Shown here piece after piece: positions 15,336-23,561 of a DNA stretch of 36,498 bases. Position 1 is the first letter of the stretch. Each line of letters opens with the position of its first letter. The stretch is from positions 1 to 36,498 of the forward strand of contig CAYWXH010000013.1 of the NCBI GenBank assembly GCA_964462295.1, written 5' to 3'. Origin of the DNA: JALVIU01 sp964462295. Lineage in GTDB: Bacteria; Atribacterota; JALVIU01. The notes under the pieces were generated by a model. It saw only the letters and a program-made list of their open reading frames with translations. It was not told the DNA's origin and ran no database searches. The position numbers and the translations under genes were made by a program.

Positions 15336-16349
15336 ATGCCTAAAGCTACAGATGGTTACAACGGTGTATGGACACTCTCAGAGAAGAGAGAGGGTGTGTT
15401 AAATCCTGTCTCTTTTGAGCTCATATCCTGGGGAGAGGTACTTGCAAAGAAAAAGGGTGTACCATTATCTACGGTGCTTATAGGAAAAAATTTAGCTGAA
15501 GATGCAAAAGAACTTATTCAAAGAGGGGTAGATATAGTTTATGTAATAGATGATGAAAGGCTATCCTATTTCAATCCTGATATCTATCTAAAGATACTCT
15601 CTTCCCTTATTGAAGAAGAAAAGCCTGAAATCTTTATAGCATCTGCAACCACCATGGGTAGAACTATAATGCCCCTTCTTGCCTCAAAGATAGAGACAGG
15701 GCTCACTGCAGACTGCACTGGGCTTGACATAGAAAAGGAGTCTGGCCTCCTACTTCAAACAAGACCTGCTATAGGTGGAAATGTAATGGCTACCATAAAA
15801 ACACCAAACCATAGGCCACAGATGGCTACTGTTAGACCAAAATCAAAAAAGATTCCAAAGCCAGATAGAGGGAGAAAGGGGGAAATCATAGAAAAAAAAT
15901 ATCCTGAAGAGCTCTTTACATCTAGGATAAAAAGGATAAATTTTGAGAAAGATGAGACAGGAGAGGTCCCTATTCAAGAGGCAGATATCGTTATCTCTGG
16001 AGGAAAGGGATTAAAAGATGGGAAAAACTTTGATATGTTGTATCACCTGGCAAAACTATTAAATGGTGCAGTTGGGGCATCAAGGGCTGCTGTTGATATG
16101 GGGTGGATCCCCTATGCTCATCAGGTAGGGCTTTCAGGAAAGACAGTAAGTCCAAGGCTCTATGTAGCAGTAGGCATATCAGGGGCCATACAGCATATAG
16201 CGGGTATGTCATCATCTGAGGTAGTGGTAAGTATAAACAAAGATCCCGATGCGAATATCTTTCAGGTTTCGGATTTTGGTATTGTGGGAGACCTCTTTGA
16301 GGTAGTTCCTATTATGATAAAAAAGATTGAAAAAGAGGTAAAAAGATAA
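15336..16349 (+). CDS. etfA: Electron transfer flavoprotein alpha subunit
   Basis: 337 residues. The C-terminal FAD domain shows GASRAAVDMGWIPYAHQVG, SPRLYVAVGISGAIQH and a late NKDPDANIFQVSDFGIVGD. TRPAIGGNVMATI in the middle is typical of ETFs of the bifurcating branch. The N-terminus (YNGVWTLSEKREG) starts directly with the ETF fold: there is no ferredoxin domain, unlike the longer LctC of Acetobacterium woodii. It shares one base with the downstream dehydrogenase gene (TAATG at 16347-16351), indicating tight coupling. Confidence 0.93.
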   Translation: MPKATDGYNGVWTLSEKREGVLNPVSFELISWGEVLAKKKGVPLSTVLIGKNLAEDAKELIQRGVDIVYVIDDERLSYFNPDIYLKILSSLIEEEKPEIFIASATTMGRTIMPLLASKIETGLTADCTGLDIEKESGLLLQTRPAIGGNVMATIKTPNHRPQMATVRPKSKKIPKPDRGRKGEIIEKKYPEELFTSRIKRINFEKDETGEVPIQEADIVISGGKGLKDGKNFDMLYHLAKLLNGAVGASRAAVDMGWIPYAHQVGLSGKTVSPRLYVAVGISGAIQHIAGMSSSEVVVSINKDPDANIFQVSDFGIVGDLFEVVPIMIKKIEKEVKR

Positions 16350-17764
16350 TGAAAGAGTATGGAAAAATAGATGAAAAGTTGGTAGTGGAACTAAGAAAAA
16401 TCTCTGGAGAAAGAGCGGTAATATATGAAGATAAAGAGCAACTTTCTCAATATGCAAAAGATGAGGCAGGAGGAGAGTACTATGCCCATATGCCAGATGT
16501 GGTAGTAAAACCACAGGAGAAAGAAGAGATACTATCTATAGTAAAGCTTGCAAATAGATATGGCATCCCTATTACACCACGTGGTGCAGGAAGTGGGCTA
16601 TCTGGGGCAGCAGTTCCTATCTATGGAGGAATTGTACTCTCTTTAGAAAGAATGAATAATATCTTAGAAATAGATAAAGAAAATATGGTAGCTGTTGTTG
16701 AACCAGGGGTTGTAACAAATGATCTTTGCAAAAAGGTAGCAGAAGAAGGGCTCTACTATGCAGGATACCCTATGAGTGTAGAGACAAGCTTTATCGGAGG
16801 AAATGTAGCAACAAACGCAGGGGGAAGTAAAGTCATAAAGTATGGGAATACAGGACACCACGTATTGGGAATAGAAACAGTATTAGGTTATGGAGATATA
16901 GTAGAATTTGGTGGAAAGAGAAGAAAAGATTCAAGTGGTTACAATTTTATAAATCTTATGGTAGGCTCTGAAGGGACACTGGGGATATTTACAAAAATCT
17001 ATTTAAACCTTATTCCCCTACCAGGAAAGACTGTAGATCTCCTTATCCCATTTAAGGAGTTAGATGAAGCAATCAAAAATGTAGCAATAACCATAAAAGA
17101 AAGTAGTGTACTACCTACAGCTGTAGAGTTTATTGATAAGGTCTCTGTAGAACTCGGCTCAAAGTACAACAATACTATTCTGCCCTATCAAGAAGAGGCA
17201 AAGGCCTATCTTATAGTTCAATTTGAGGGAAGAACAAAAAAAGAGTTAGAAGAAATATATGAAAAAGCGGGAAAAGTAAGTCTTGAAAATGGGGCATTGG
17301 ATGTCTTTATAGCAGATAACAGGACATTTTCAGAAAAAATCTGGAGGATAAGGAGAAATTGGCTGGAAGGAATAAAGGCATTTGACCCATATGTACCTAC
17401 TGGTGATATAGTAGTCCCTACTTCAAAAATACCCGAAATTATGGAATATATACAAAAAGTTTCAAAAGAGTATAGTGTAATTATACCTGTTGCAGGACAT
17501 GCGGCAGATGGAAACCTCCACCCGGCCCCTATGAAACCTAAAGATCTTCCTCCAAAAGAATGGAGAGAAGTATCAGAAGAGATACTGGAAAAGATAGCAC
17601 TTGAGGCGGCAAAACTGGGAGGTGCTGTAAGTGGAGAACATGGAATAGGATTTATAAAAAAAGGACTTTTACCTATAACAAAAGGGAAAGAATTTGAGCT
17701 TATGAAAACCATAAAAAAGGATTTCGATCCCAATGGAATAATGAATCCGGGCAAATTATTTTAA
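16349..17764 (+). CDS. lctD: FAD-linked 2-hydroxyacid dehydrogenase, GlcD/LctD family
   Basis: 471 residues of the VAO-type flavoprotein family. The FAD-binding half has PRGAGSGLSGAAVP (about 76-89) and GGNVATNAGGSKVIKYG (about 150-166); the substrate half has GHAADGNLHP and SGEHGIGFIKKG, whose histidines bind the metal and substrate carboxylate. It ends in the usual FDPNGIMNPGKLF. The order etfB-etfA-glcD-like is that of lctBCD, which drives lactate oxidation with NAD+ by co-oxidising ferredoxin. D-lactate is my preferred substrate, but glycolate or 2-hydroxyglutarate cannot be excluded. No lactate permease or racemase is adjacent. Confidence 0.88.
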   Translation: MKEYGKIDEKLVVELRKISGERAVIYEDKEQLSQYAKDEAGGEYYAHMPDVVVKPQEKEEILSIVKLANRYGIPITPRGAGSGLSGAAVPIYGGIVLSLERMNNILEIDKENMVAVVEPGVVTNDLCKKVAEEGLYYAGYPMSVETSFIGGNVATNAGGSKVIKYGNTGHHVLGIETVLGYGDIVEFGGKRRKDSSGYNFINLMVGSEGTLGIFTKIYLNLIPLPGKTVDLLIPFKELDEAIKNVAITIKESSVLPTAVEFIDKVSVELGSKYNNTILPYQEEAKAYLIVQFEGRTKKELEEIYEKAGKVSLENGALDVFIADNRTFSEKIWRIRRNWLEGIKAFDPYVPTGDIVVPTSKIPEIMEYIQKVSKEYSVIIPVAGHAADGNLHPAPMKPKDLPPKEWREVSEEILEKIALEAAKLGGAVSGEHGIGFIKKGLLPITKGKEFELMKTIKKDFDPNGIMNPGKLF

Positions 17765-17782
17765 AAATTATATGTATAGGGG

Positions 17783-17811
17783 TTGACAAAGGCAAAATTT
17801 TATCTTAGAAT
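17783..17811 (+). promoter_or_regulatory. Promoter for ilvBNC
   Basis: TTGACA (17783-17788), a 17-nt spacer and TAGAAT (17806-17811). It starts only 19 nt after the lctD stop, and no terminator hairpin separates them. Confidence 0.82.
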
Positions 17812-17834
17812 ATAAGGCAATTATAAAATTAAAT

Positions 17835-18060
17835 AGGAAAAATATAGGAAGACAAGTAACTATAGGAACTTCTTTACAGAGAGTACCGGGTGGTGAGAAG
17901 GTACAAGAGGTCTATAGTGAAACTCACTTCCTATTCAAGAGGGAAATAAAGTACCTTTTGACGCATATAGCGTTACCATAAATTAAGGGCTATTTACTAT
18001 AGCCAAAATAGGGTGGTACCACGAGAAGACCTCCGTCCCTTGACGGAGGTCTTTTTTTAT
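17835..18060 (+). promoter_or_regulatory. T-box leader, leucine specifier (CUC)
   Basis: The T-box sequence AGGGTGGTACCACG (18010-18023) precedes a strong terminator. Stem I contains GAGAGTACC at 17880-17888, and the specifier loop reads GTGAA-A-CUC-A, so the codon is CUC (17923-17925), leucine. A leucine T-box on an ilv operon is established in Firmicutes such as Bacillus subtilis ilv-leu. Uncharged tRNA-Leu would turn on ilvBNC. Confidence 0.92.
18026..18058 (+). terminator. T-box-controlled intrinsic terminator
   Basis: AAGACCTCCGTC pairs with GACGGAGGTCTT (12 bp) around a short loop, followed by a run of T. The 5' arm begins right after the T-box sequence. Confidence 0.93.
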
Positions 18061-18084
18061 ATCAATTACGAAAGGAGGGTCATA

Positions 18085-19764
18085 ATGAAGTTAACCGGGG
18101 CAGAGATGGTTATTGAAGCCTTAAAAAAGGAAGGTGTGGAGATAATATTTGGTATACCAGGGGGGGCAATGATCCCTGTGTATGATGCCCTATATAAGTC
18201 TGATCTAAAACATATTCTCACCCGTCATGAACAGGGAGCGGCACATGCAGCAGATGGATATGCAAGAGCTACAGGAAGAGTAGGTGTATGCTTTGCCACC
18301 TCTGGACCAGGAGCTACCAATCTCGTCACAGGCCTTGCAACAGCCTATATGGATTCAGTACCTGTGGTTGCATTTACCGGACAGGTACCAACTACCCTCA
18401 TAGGAACAGATGCCTTTCAGGAAACAGATGCTACAGGAATTACTATGCCGATTACCAAATATAACTTTTTGGTAAAAGATATAAAAGACCTACCACGCAT
18501 AATAAAAGAAGCATTTTATATTGCTCGGTCAGGGAGACCAGGACCCGTACTCATAGATCTACCAAAAGATATCCAAAATGCAGAGGGAGAATTTTACTAT
18601 CCGGAAAGTATCTCGATCGAAGGATATGAGCCTGATCCCCCTGTATCAAAAAGAGAAGTTACAAAGGTTATAGAACTTCTAAAAGAGGCCAAGAAACCTA
18701 TTGTTATAGCCGGAGGAGGTATTATTACAAGTGAGGCCTCAGAAAATTTAAGAGAATTTATAAGATTAACAAAAGTACCTGTAATTACAACCCTCATGGG
18801 TCTTGGCAGCTATCCAGAAACAGATGAACTCTCACTTGGGATGCTCGGCATGCATGGTACAAGGTATGCAAACTATGCAGTCTCTGAATGCGATCTCCTC
18901 ATAGGGATAGGGATGAGGTTCGACGATAGAGTTACTGGAAAGATAGAGAAATTTGCCCCCCATGCCAAAATTGTACATATAGACCTTGATAGAGCTGAAA
19001 TAGGGAAATTAGTAAATACCTTCTTAGGTATTGTAGGGGATGCAAAAAGGGTACTTGATATACTAAATGATGAAATAAAAACCAAGGATATTGTCTTTGA
19101 TTTTTCCGGTTGGCACGAAACACTAAGAAATTGGAAATCTAAACATCCACTCAAATATGATCTAAATGATGATGAAGGGGTAAAACCTCAATACATAGTT
19201 GAAGTAGTAGGAAAACTTACCAACCATAAGGCTATAGTAATAGGAGAAGTGGGACAATCCCAGATGTGGGCAGCACAGTTTTACAAATACACCGAACCTC
19301 GCACACATCTCTCTTCAGGAGGTTTAGGGACTATGGGATATGGTCTTCCTGCTGCCATAGGGGCAAAATTGGGAAGACCAGATAAGATAGTTGTAGATAT
19401 ATCAGGAGATGGAAGTTTTCAGATGAATCTTCAGGAACTTGCAACTATTTCTTACAATAAGGTTCCTATAGTGATTGCCCTAATAAACAATGAGTATTTA
19501 GGTATGGTAAGACAATGGCAAGAACTCTTTTACGACAAAAGATATTCACACACAAGCCTCTCTGGGAATCCTGATTTCGTAAAATTGGCAGAGGCATATG
19601 GAATTCCTGCAAAAAGGGTCACCAAAAATGAAGAGGTGGAAGCAGCACTTAAAGAGGCCATAGAATCCAATACACCATATCTTATAGATTTCATAGTGAA
19701 AAAGGAAGAGAATGTATTTCCTATGGTTCCTGCAGGGGCACCCTTGGAAGAGATGATAGGATAG
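18085..19764 (+). CDS. ilvB: Acetolactate synthase large subunit
   Basis: 559 residues from the ATG at 18085, which has AAAGGAGGG upstream. An apparent longer frame from 18013 runs through the T-box terminator and is not real. This TPP/FAD enzyme condenses pyruvate to 2-acetolactate (or with 2-oxobutyrate) at the start of valine, leucine and isoleucine synthesis. The catalytic glutamate is E49 in RHEQGAAHAADGYAR. The TPP/Mg motif is GDGSFQMN ... INNEYLGM near the C-terminus. ilvN follows after 10 nt. Controlled by the leucine T-box. Confidence 0.96.
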   Translation: MKLTGAEMVIEALKKEGVEIIFGIPGGAMIPVYDALYKSDLKHILTRHEQGAAHAADGYARATGRVGVCFATSGPGATNLVTGLATAYMDSVPVVAFTGQVPTTLIGTDAFQETDATGITMPITKYNFLVKDIKDLPRIIKEAFYIARSGRPGPVLIDLPKDIQNAEGEFYYPESISIEGYEPDPPVSKREVTKVIELLKEAKKPIVIAGGGIITSEASENLREFIRLTKVPVITTLMGLGSYPETDELSLGMLGMHGTRYANYAVSECDLLIGIGMRFDDRVTGKIEKFAPHAKIVHIDLDRAEIGKLVNTFLGIVGDAKRVLDILNDEIKTKDIVFDFSGWHETLRNWKSKHPLKYDLNDDEGVKPQYIVEVVGKLTNHKAIVIGEVGQSQMWAAQFYKYTEPRTHLSSGGLGTMGYGLPAAIGAKLGRPDKIVVDISGDGSFQMNLQELATISYNKVPIVIALINNEYLGMVRQWQELFYDKRYSHTSLSGNPDFVKLAEAYGIPAKRVTKNEEVEAALKEAIESNTPYLIDFIVKKEENVFPMVPAGAPLEEMIG

Positions 19765-19774
19765 GAGGGAAAAA

Positions 19775-20296
19775 ATGAAAGAGACTATTGGTATTTTGGT
19801 TAAAAATCATCCCGGTGTATTAAGTAGAATTGCAGGGCTCTTTACAAGAAGAGGGTACAATATAGCAAGCATTGCAGCTGGGGTAACAGAAGACCCAAAA
19901 TATACCCGTATCACAATTGTGGCAGAGGGAGACAAGAGGACACTTGATCAAATAGTACATCAACTAAATAAGCAATTAGATGTAATAAAAGTAATAGTAC
20001 TTGGAAGAGATGAATCTGTGAGAAGAGAGCTTGCCCTTATAAAAATCGAGGTAAAATCTTCAATGGAAAGATTAGAGATTATAGAGATCGCAAATACCTT
20101 TAGGGCAAATGTAGTAGATATCGGAAAGAAAATGATAACTACAGAGGTAACGGGTCCAACAGAAAAGATAAATGCCTTTATATCTCTTATGTCAGAGTTT
20201 GGCATAAAAGAGATCGCAAGAACAGGGAAGATTGCCCTATCAAGAGGGCCTATGAGTATTAGGGAAGAAAAAGAAGATATTAAATGGGAGGAATAA
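19775..20296 (+). CDS. ilvN: Acetolactate synthase small (regulatory) subunit
   Basis: 173 residues, the usual length. The N-terminal ACT domain (about 4-75) shows GILVKNHPGVLSRIAGLF and RRGYNIASIAAGVTEDP; the C-terminal half begins near ELALIKIEV. It binds IlvB, raises its activity and confers valine feedback inhibition (family knowledge). It has a good ribosome site (GGAGGG) and is followed by ilvC after 3 nt. Confidence 0.95.
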   Translation: MKETIGILVKNHPGVLSRIAGLFTRRGYNIASIAAGVTEDPKYTRITIVAEGDKRTLDQIVHQLNKQLDVIKVIVLGRDESVRRELALIKIEVKSSMERLEIIEIANTFRANVVDIGKKMITTEVTGPTEKINAFISLMSEFGIKEIARTGKIALSRGPMSIREEKEDIKWEE

Positions 20297-20299
20297 AAA

Positions 20300-21295
20300 A
20301 TGGCAAAGATCTATTATGAGAAAGATGGGGATTTGAATTATCTAAAAGGGAAAAAAGTTGCTGTAATAGGATATGGAAGTCAAGGGAGGGGACAATCTCT
20401 AAATCTAAAAGATAGTGGAGTAGATGTAGTAATAGGGCTCAGGAAAGACGGAAAATCATGGAATAAAGCAAAAGAAGATGGCATGGAAGTTGCAACTATT
20501 GAAGAAGCTTCAAAAATGGCACAAGTTATTCAAATTCTTATTCCTGACCATCTCCAAGGAGAGGTGTACAGAGAAAAGATCGCCCCATATATGGAAGAAG
20601 GCGATATGCTCATGTTTTCACATGGTTTCAATATCCACTTTTCCCAGATAATCCCACCTAAAAATGTAGATGTAACTATGATAGCCCCAAAAGGACCTGG
20701 GAATCTTGTAAGAAGAATGTATGTAGAGGGGAAAAGTGTTCCTGCACTTATTGCAGTAGAGCAAGATTTCACAGGGAAGGCAAAGGAGATTGCACTTGCC
20801 TATGCAAAGGGTATCGGTGCCTTAAAGGCAGGTGTTATAGAAACTACCTTCCAGGAAGAGACAGAGACAGACCTCTTTGGGGAACAGGCCGTACTCTGTG
20901 GTGGTCTTACAGAACTTATGAGGGCAGGGTTTGATACATTAGTTGAGGCAGGATATCAACCAGAAATTGCGTATTTTGAGTGCATAAATGAAATGAAACT
21001 TATAGTAGACCTTATATATGAAGGTGGTATCTCCAATATGAGAAAAGCCATAAGTGATACTGCAGAATATGGAGATATGAAGATGGGTAAAAGGATTATA
21101 ACAGAGGATACCAGAAAAGAGATGAAAAACCTCTTATATGAGATTCAAACAGGACAATTTGCAAAAGATTGGCTTACAGAGAATAAAATTGGAAGACCAT
21201 TTTTCTATACAATGAGAAAGAAAGAGGCAAATCACCTTGCAGAAAAAACAGGTGCAAAATTAAGAGAAATGATGCCTTGGCTCAAAAAAGACTGA
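20300..21295 (+). CDS. ilvC: Ketol-acid reductoisomerase, class I
   Basis: 331 residues, the class I length. It isomerises and reduces acetolactate to dihydroxyisovalerate. Rossmann motif VIGYGSQGRGQSLNL (24-38); catalytic region IAPKGPGNLVRR; Mg-binding acids in TETDLFGEQAVLCGG. The cofactor loop reads GLRKDGKSWNKA, where many NADPH enzymes have GLRxxSxSW: the first serine is glycine and an Asp is present, so NADH use is worth considering but cannot be called. The stop codon lies inside the following hairpin. Confidence 0.95.
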   Translation: MAKIYYEKDGDLNYLKGKKVAVIGYGSQGRGQSLNLKDSGVDVVIGLRKDGKSWNKAKEDGMEVATIEEASKMAQVIQILIPDHLQGEVYREKIAPYMEEGDMLMFSHGFNIHFSQIIPPKNVDVTMIAPKGPGNLVRRMYVEGKSVPALIAVEQDFTGKAKEIALAYAKGIGALKAGVIETTFQEETETDLFGEQAVLCGGLTELMRAGFDTLVEAGYQPEIAYFECINEMKLIVDLIYEGGISNMRKAISDTAEYGDMKMGKRIITEDTRKEMKNLLYEIQTGQFAKDWLTENKIGRPFFYTMRKKEANHLAEKTGAKLREMMPWLKKD

Positions 21296-21320
21296 TAGGG
21301 CTTCCCTATCAGTCTTCCCC
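21288..21320 (+). terminator. Hairpin at the end of ilvBNC
   Basis: A perfect 13-bp stem (21288-21300 with 21304-21316) with a 3-nt loop includes the ilvC stop codon. It is followed by a C/T-rich run rather than a clean T-run, so termination may be partial. Confidence 0.6.
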
Positions 21321-21346
21321 TCTCCCCTACCCTCATCTTTTTCTCC

Positions 21347-21375
21347 TTGACATAAAAAGAAAAAAGTGCTACTTT
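21347..21375 (+). promoter_or_regulatory. Candidate promoter for the dehydrogenase/TRAP operon
   Basis: TTGACA (21347-21352), a 17-nt spacer and TGC-TACTTT (extended -10, 21367-21375). A TATAAT at 21376-21381 is a better -10 but lies 23 nt from the -35. Transcription would start near 21382, upstream of the structured leader. Confidence 0.5.
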
Positions 21376-21416
21376 TATAATATAAAAATTTTTTATTTTT
21401 TTAAAAATAATTGATT

Positions 21417-21495
21417 ATGCCCAAAAACCGCCAGCTGGGTAGTGGGCATTTTCATGGGCGGATCCAAATAACCCAGCCCTAAACCTTTGTTTAGG
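21417..21495 (+). ncRNA. Unassigned structured leader RNA with three interlocked helices
   Basis: Perfect complementary pairs occur in the order A-B-C-A'-B'-C': ATGCCCA (21417-21423) with 21443-21449; CCGCC (21428-21432) with GGCGG (21457-21461); GCTGGGT (21434-21440) with 21471-21477. A fourth local hairpin CCTAAA/TTTAGG spans 21478-21495. A second TGGGC (21455-21459) overlaps B' and can also pair with A, so alternative folds are possible. The surrounding DNA is AT-rich while this block is GC-rich. It ends 14 nt before the start codon of the first gene, with the AAGG ribosome site at 21500-21503. It does not match the TPP, SAM, c-di-GMP, ZTP, fluoride or glycine classes as I know them. Confidence 0.5.
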
Positions 21496-21509
21496 CTCTA
21501 AGGTAAACA

Positions 21510-22490
21510 ATGGACATTCCTAAAGAAGAGCTCCTTCGGATATATGAGACAATGGTAACTATCAGAAAATTTGAAGAAACCGCAGAAAAAAACTTCCTCC
21601 AGGGAGAGATGCCTGGCTTTATCCATTTATATATTGGAGAAGAAGCAATAGGTGCAGGTATCATTTCCCAACTCAGAAAAGATGATTTCATAACAAGTAC
21701 CCACAGGGGACATGGCCACATGATTGCAAAGGGTGCAGATATGAAAAAGATGATGGCAGAACTTTATGGAAAGAACACAGGATACTGCAAAGGGAAAGGT
21801 GGATCTATGCATATTATGAGCTTTGATATAGGTGTATTGGGGGCAAATGGCGTAGTTGCTGGAGGCCTTCCTATAGCAGCAGGTGCAGGAATGGCTATAA
21901 AGCTAAAAGGTTCTGACCAAGTAGTAGTCTCATTCTTCGGAGATGGGGCAACAGGAAGAGGGGCCTTTCATGAGGCGTTAAATTGGGCAAGTGTATATAA
22001 ACTTCCAATAATTTTCGTAAATGAAAACAATCAGTATGCCTCTACTGCAAAATATGAAAGAGTAGTACCTGTAAAAAGTATTGCAGAGAGGGCAATGGCC
22101 TATAATATGCCTGGGATATCCATAGATGGAAATGACCTCTTTGAGGTATACAAAACAGCAAAGGAGGCTATTTTTCGTGCAAGAGAGGGAGAAGGACCTA
22201 CACTAATTGAGGCAAAAACCTACAGGTTAAAGGGACATTTTGTAGGAGACCCAGAAAAATATAGGGAAAAAGAAGAGGTTGAAAAATGGTGGAAAAATGA
22301 GCCAGTAGGTAGAATAGAGAGGTATATGATAGAAAATGGAATCTTAACAGAAGATGAAAGAGAGAGAATTTATACATCTGCAGTAGAAAGGGTTAATGAG
22401 GCGGTAAAATATGCCCGACAATCACCACTTCCAGAACCTCAGGAGGCACTTTCTGACCTTTTTGTAGATGATTTTAAATACGATTACTAA
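21510..22490 (+). CDS. 2-oxoacid/acetoin dehydrogenase E1 alpha subunit (TPP-dependent)
   Basis: 326 residues, the length of AcoA/PdhA-type E1 alpha. The TPP motif is GDGATGRGAFHEALNWA ... NENNQYAS. Other landmarks: FIHLYIGEEAIGAG, the THRGHGHMIAKG loop with two histidines, GKGGSMHI, and LIEAKTYRLKGHFVGDP. With the downstream beta subunit it decarboxylates a 2-oxoacid or cleaves acetoin, passing the acyl group to lipoyl-E2. Sequence details (GFIHLYIGEEA, GDPEKYR) favour the acetoin-dehydrogenase branch, but pyruvate cannot be ruled out. The start has only a weak AAGG ribosome site, directly after the structured leader. Confidence 0.9.
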   Translation: MDIPKEELLRIYETMVTIRKFEETAEKNFLQGEMPGFIHLYIGEEAIGAGIISQLRKDDFITSTHRGHGHMIAKGADMKKMMAELYGKNTGYCKGKGGSMHIMSFDIGVLGANGVVAGGLPIAAGAGMAIKLKGSDQVVVSFFGDGATGRGAFHEALNWASVYKLPIIFVNENNQYASTAKYERVVPVKSIAERAMAYNMPGISIDGNDLFEVYKTAKEAIFRAREGEGPTLIEAKTYRLKGHFVGDPEKYREKEEVEKWWKNEPVGRIERYMIENGILTEDERERIYTSAVERVNEAVKYARQSPLPEPQEALSDLFVDDFKYDY

Positions 22491-22505
22491 ACAAAGGAGA
22501 GAGAA

Positions 22506-23489
22506 ATGAGAGAGATCACCTTTTCCGAAGCTATTTGTGAGGCGATTAAAGAAGAGATGGAAAAAGACCCTACTATTTTTACCTATGGTGAAGACCTCTC
22601 TAAACAGGGAGGGATCTTTGGTACCTATAAATGCCTTTTAGATGAATATCAAGATAAAATAATTGATACCCCTATTTCAGAAGAAGTAATTTATGGATCA
22701 GCAGTAGGTGCTGCACTTGCAGGAATGCATCCTATAGTGGAATTCCACTTCGCAGATTTTCTCTTTACAGGAATGGATGCAGTAGTAAACCAAATAATGA
22801 AAATAAGATACATGTCGGGAGGACAAAAATCATTACCCATAGTGCTTCGAGGCCCAGATGGGATAGCAAGGTCGGCAGCAGCCCAGCACTCTCAAAGTAT
22901 AGAAACTATATTTATGCACATTCCAGGGATAAAGGTAGTTATTCCCTCTACCCCTTATGATGCAAAAGGTCTTACTAAGGAAGCATTAAAAAGTAAGGAC
23001 CCAGTAATAATATTTGAACATAAGAGACTTTATTCCATGAAAGGGGAAGTGCCTGAAGAAGAATACTATATCCCATTTGGAGAGGCAGATATAAAAAGAG
23101 AAGGAAAAGACCTTACTATTGTAGCTACATCTCGCATGGTACATGAGGCCCTAAAAGTAGCAGAGGAGCTTTCAAAAAGTGATAGATTAGAGATAGAGGT
23201 AATAGACCTTAGGACATTGGTCCCCTGGGATAAAGAAAAAGTAGTAGAGTCTGTAAAAAAGACAAATAGAGTAATAATAGCCCATGAAACATGGAGACGC
23301 GCAGGATGGGGTGCAGAGGTTGCGGCCACAATTCAAGAGGAGGCTTTTGATTATCTGGATGCACCCATCGGAAGAGTTGGGGCAAGGAATGTACCACACC
23401 CCTTTTCTCCTCCACTTGAGGAGTTTGTTGTACCTGATAAAGAAGACATAAAAGAAGCTATATACAAACTATTCGGAAAAAGAGAGTGA
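22506..23489 (+). CDS. 2-oxoacid/acetoin dehydrogenase E1 beta subunit
   Basis: 327 residues. Typical E1 beta features: an N-terminal EAICEAIKEEMEKDP, GEDLSKQGGIFGTYK, the central VLRGPDGIARSAAAQHSQS, and a C-terminal transketolase-type domain with EVIDLRTLVPWDKEKV and HETWRRAGWGAEVAA. It forms the alpha2beta2 E1 with the preceding gene, 15 nt upstream. The next gene is a TRAP binding protein rather than E2, an unusual order. Confidence 0.92.
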   Translation: MREITFSEAICEAIKEEMEKDPTIFTYGEDLSKQGGIFGTYKCLLDEYQDKIIDTPISEEVIYGSAVGAALAGMHPIVEFHFADFLFTGMDAVVNQIMKIRYMSGGQKSLPIVLRGPDGIARSAAAQHSQSIETIFMHIPGIKVVIPSTPYDAKGLTKEALKSKDPVIIFEHKRLYSMKGEVPEEEYYIPFGEADIKREGKDLTIVATSRMVHEALKVAEELSKSDRLEIEVIDLRTLVPWDKEKVVESVKKTNRVIIAHETWRRAGWGAEVAATIQEEAFDYLDAPIGRVGARNVPHPFSPPLEEFVVPDKEDIKEAIYKLFGKRE

Positions 23490-23561
23490 AAGGAGGTGGT
23501 TTATTAATTTTATTAGCTTTATTATATTTAGTTAATCTAAATTATTAAAAGGAGGAAAACA
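23488..23561 (+). other. Gap with a strong but unused ribosome site
   Basis: AAAGGAGG directly after the E1 beta stop has no ATG, GTG or TTG frame of useful length behind it. An ATT-AAT 6 nt downstream opens only ten codons. A second AAAGGAGG just before 23562 serves dctP. The stretch may be a decayed gene start or a processing region. Confidence 0.3.

Noticed and set aside
17218..17754. 178-codon open frame antisense to lctD, and similar antisense frames over dctM, mbsH', ilvB and ydaN
   Set aside because: All lie opposite clear, conserved genes. Their translations have no family features and follow from codon bias on the other strand.
18013..18084. N-terminal extension of ilvB starting at 18013
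   Set aside because: This stretch is the T-box antiterminator and terminator hairpin. The ATG at 18085 has its own ribosome site.
21417..21509. Known riboswitch (TPP, ZTP, c-di-GMP, SAM) or twister ribozyme
   Set aside because: The conserved core sequences of these classes are not present. The resemblance to ZTP (CCGCC...GGGCA) and twister (GGGCGG) is limited to short GC words.
23501..23548. Leucine-rich leader peptide before dctP
   Set aside because: A frame with seven leucine codons of fifteen exists, but it has no start codon. The run of TTA is expected in AT-rich DNA.
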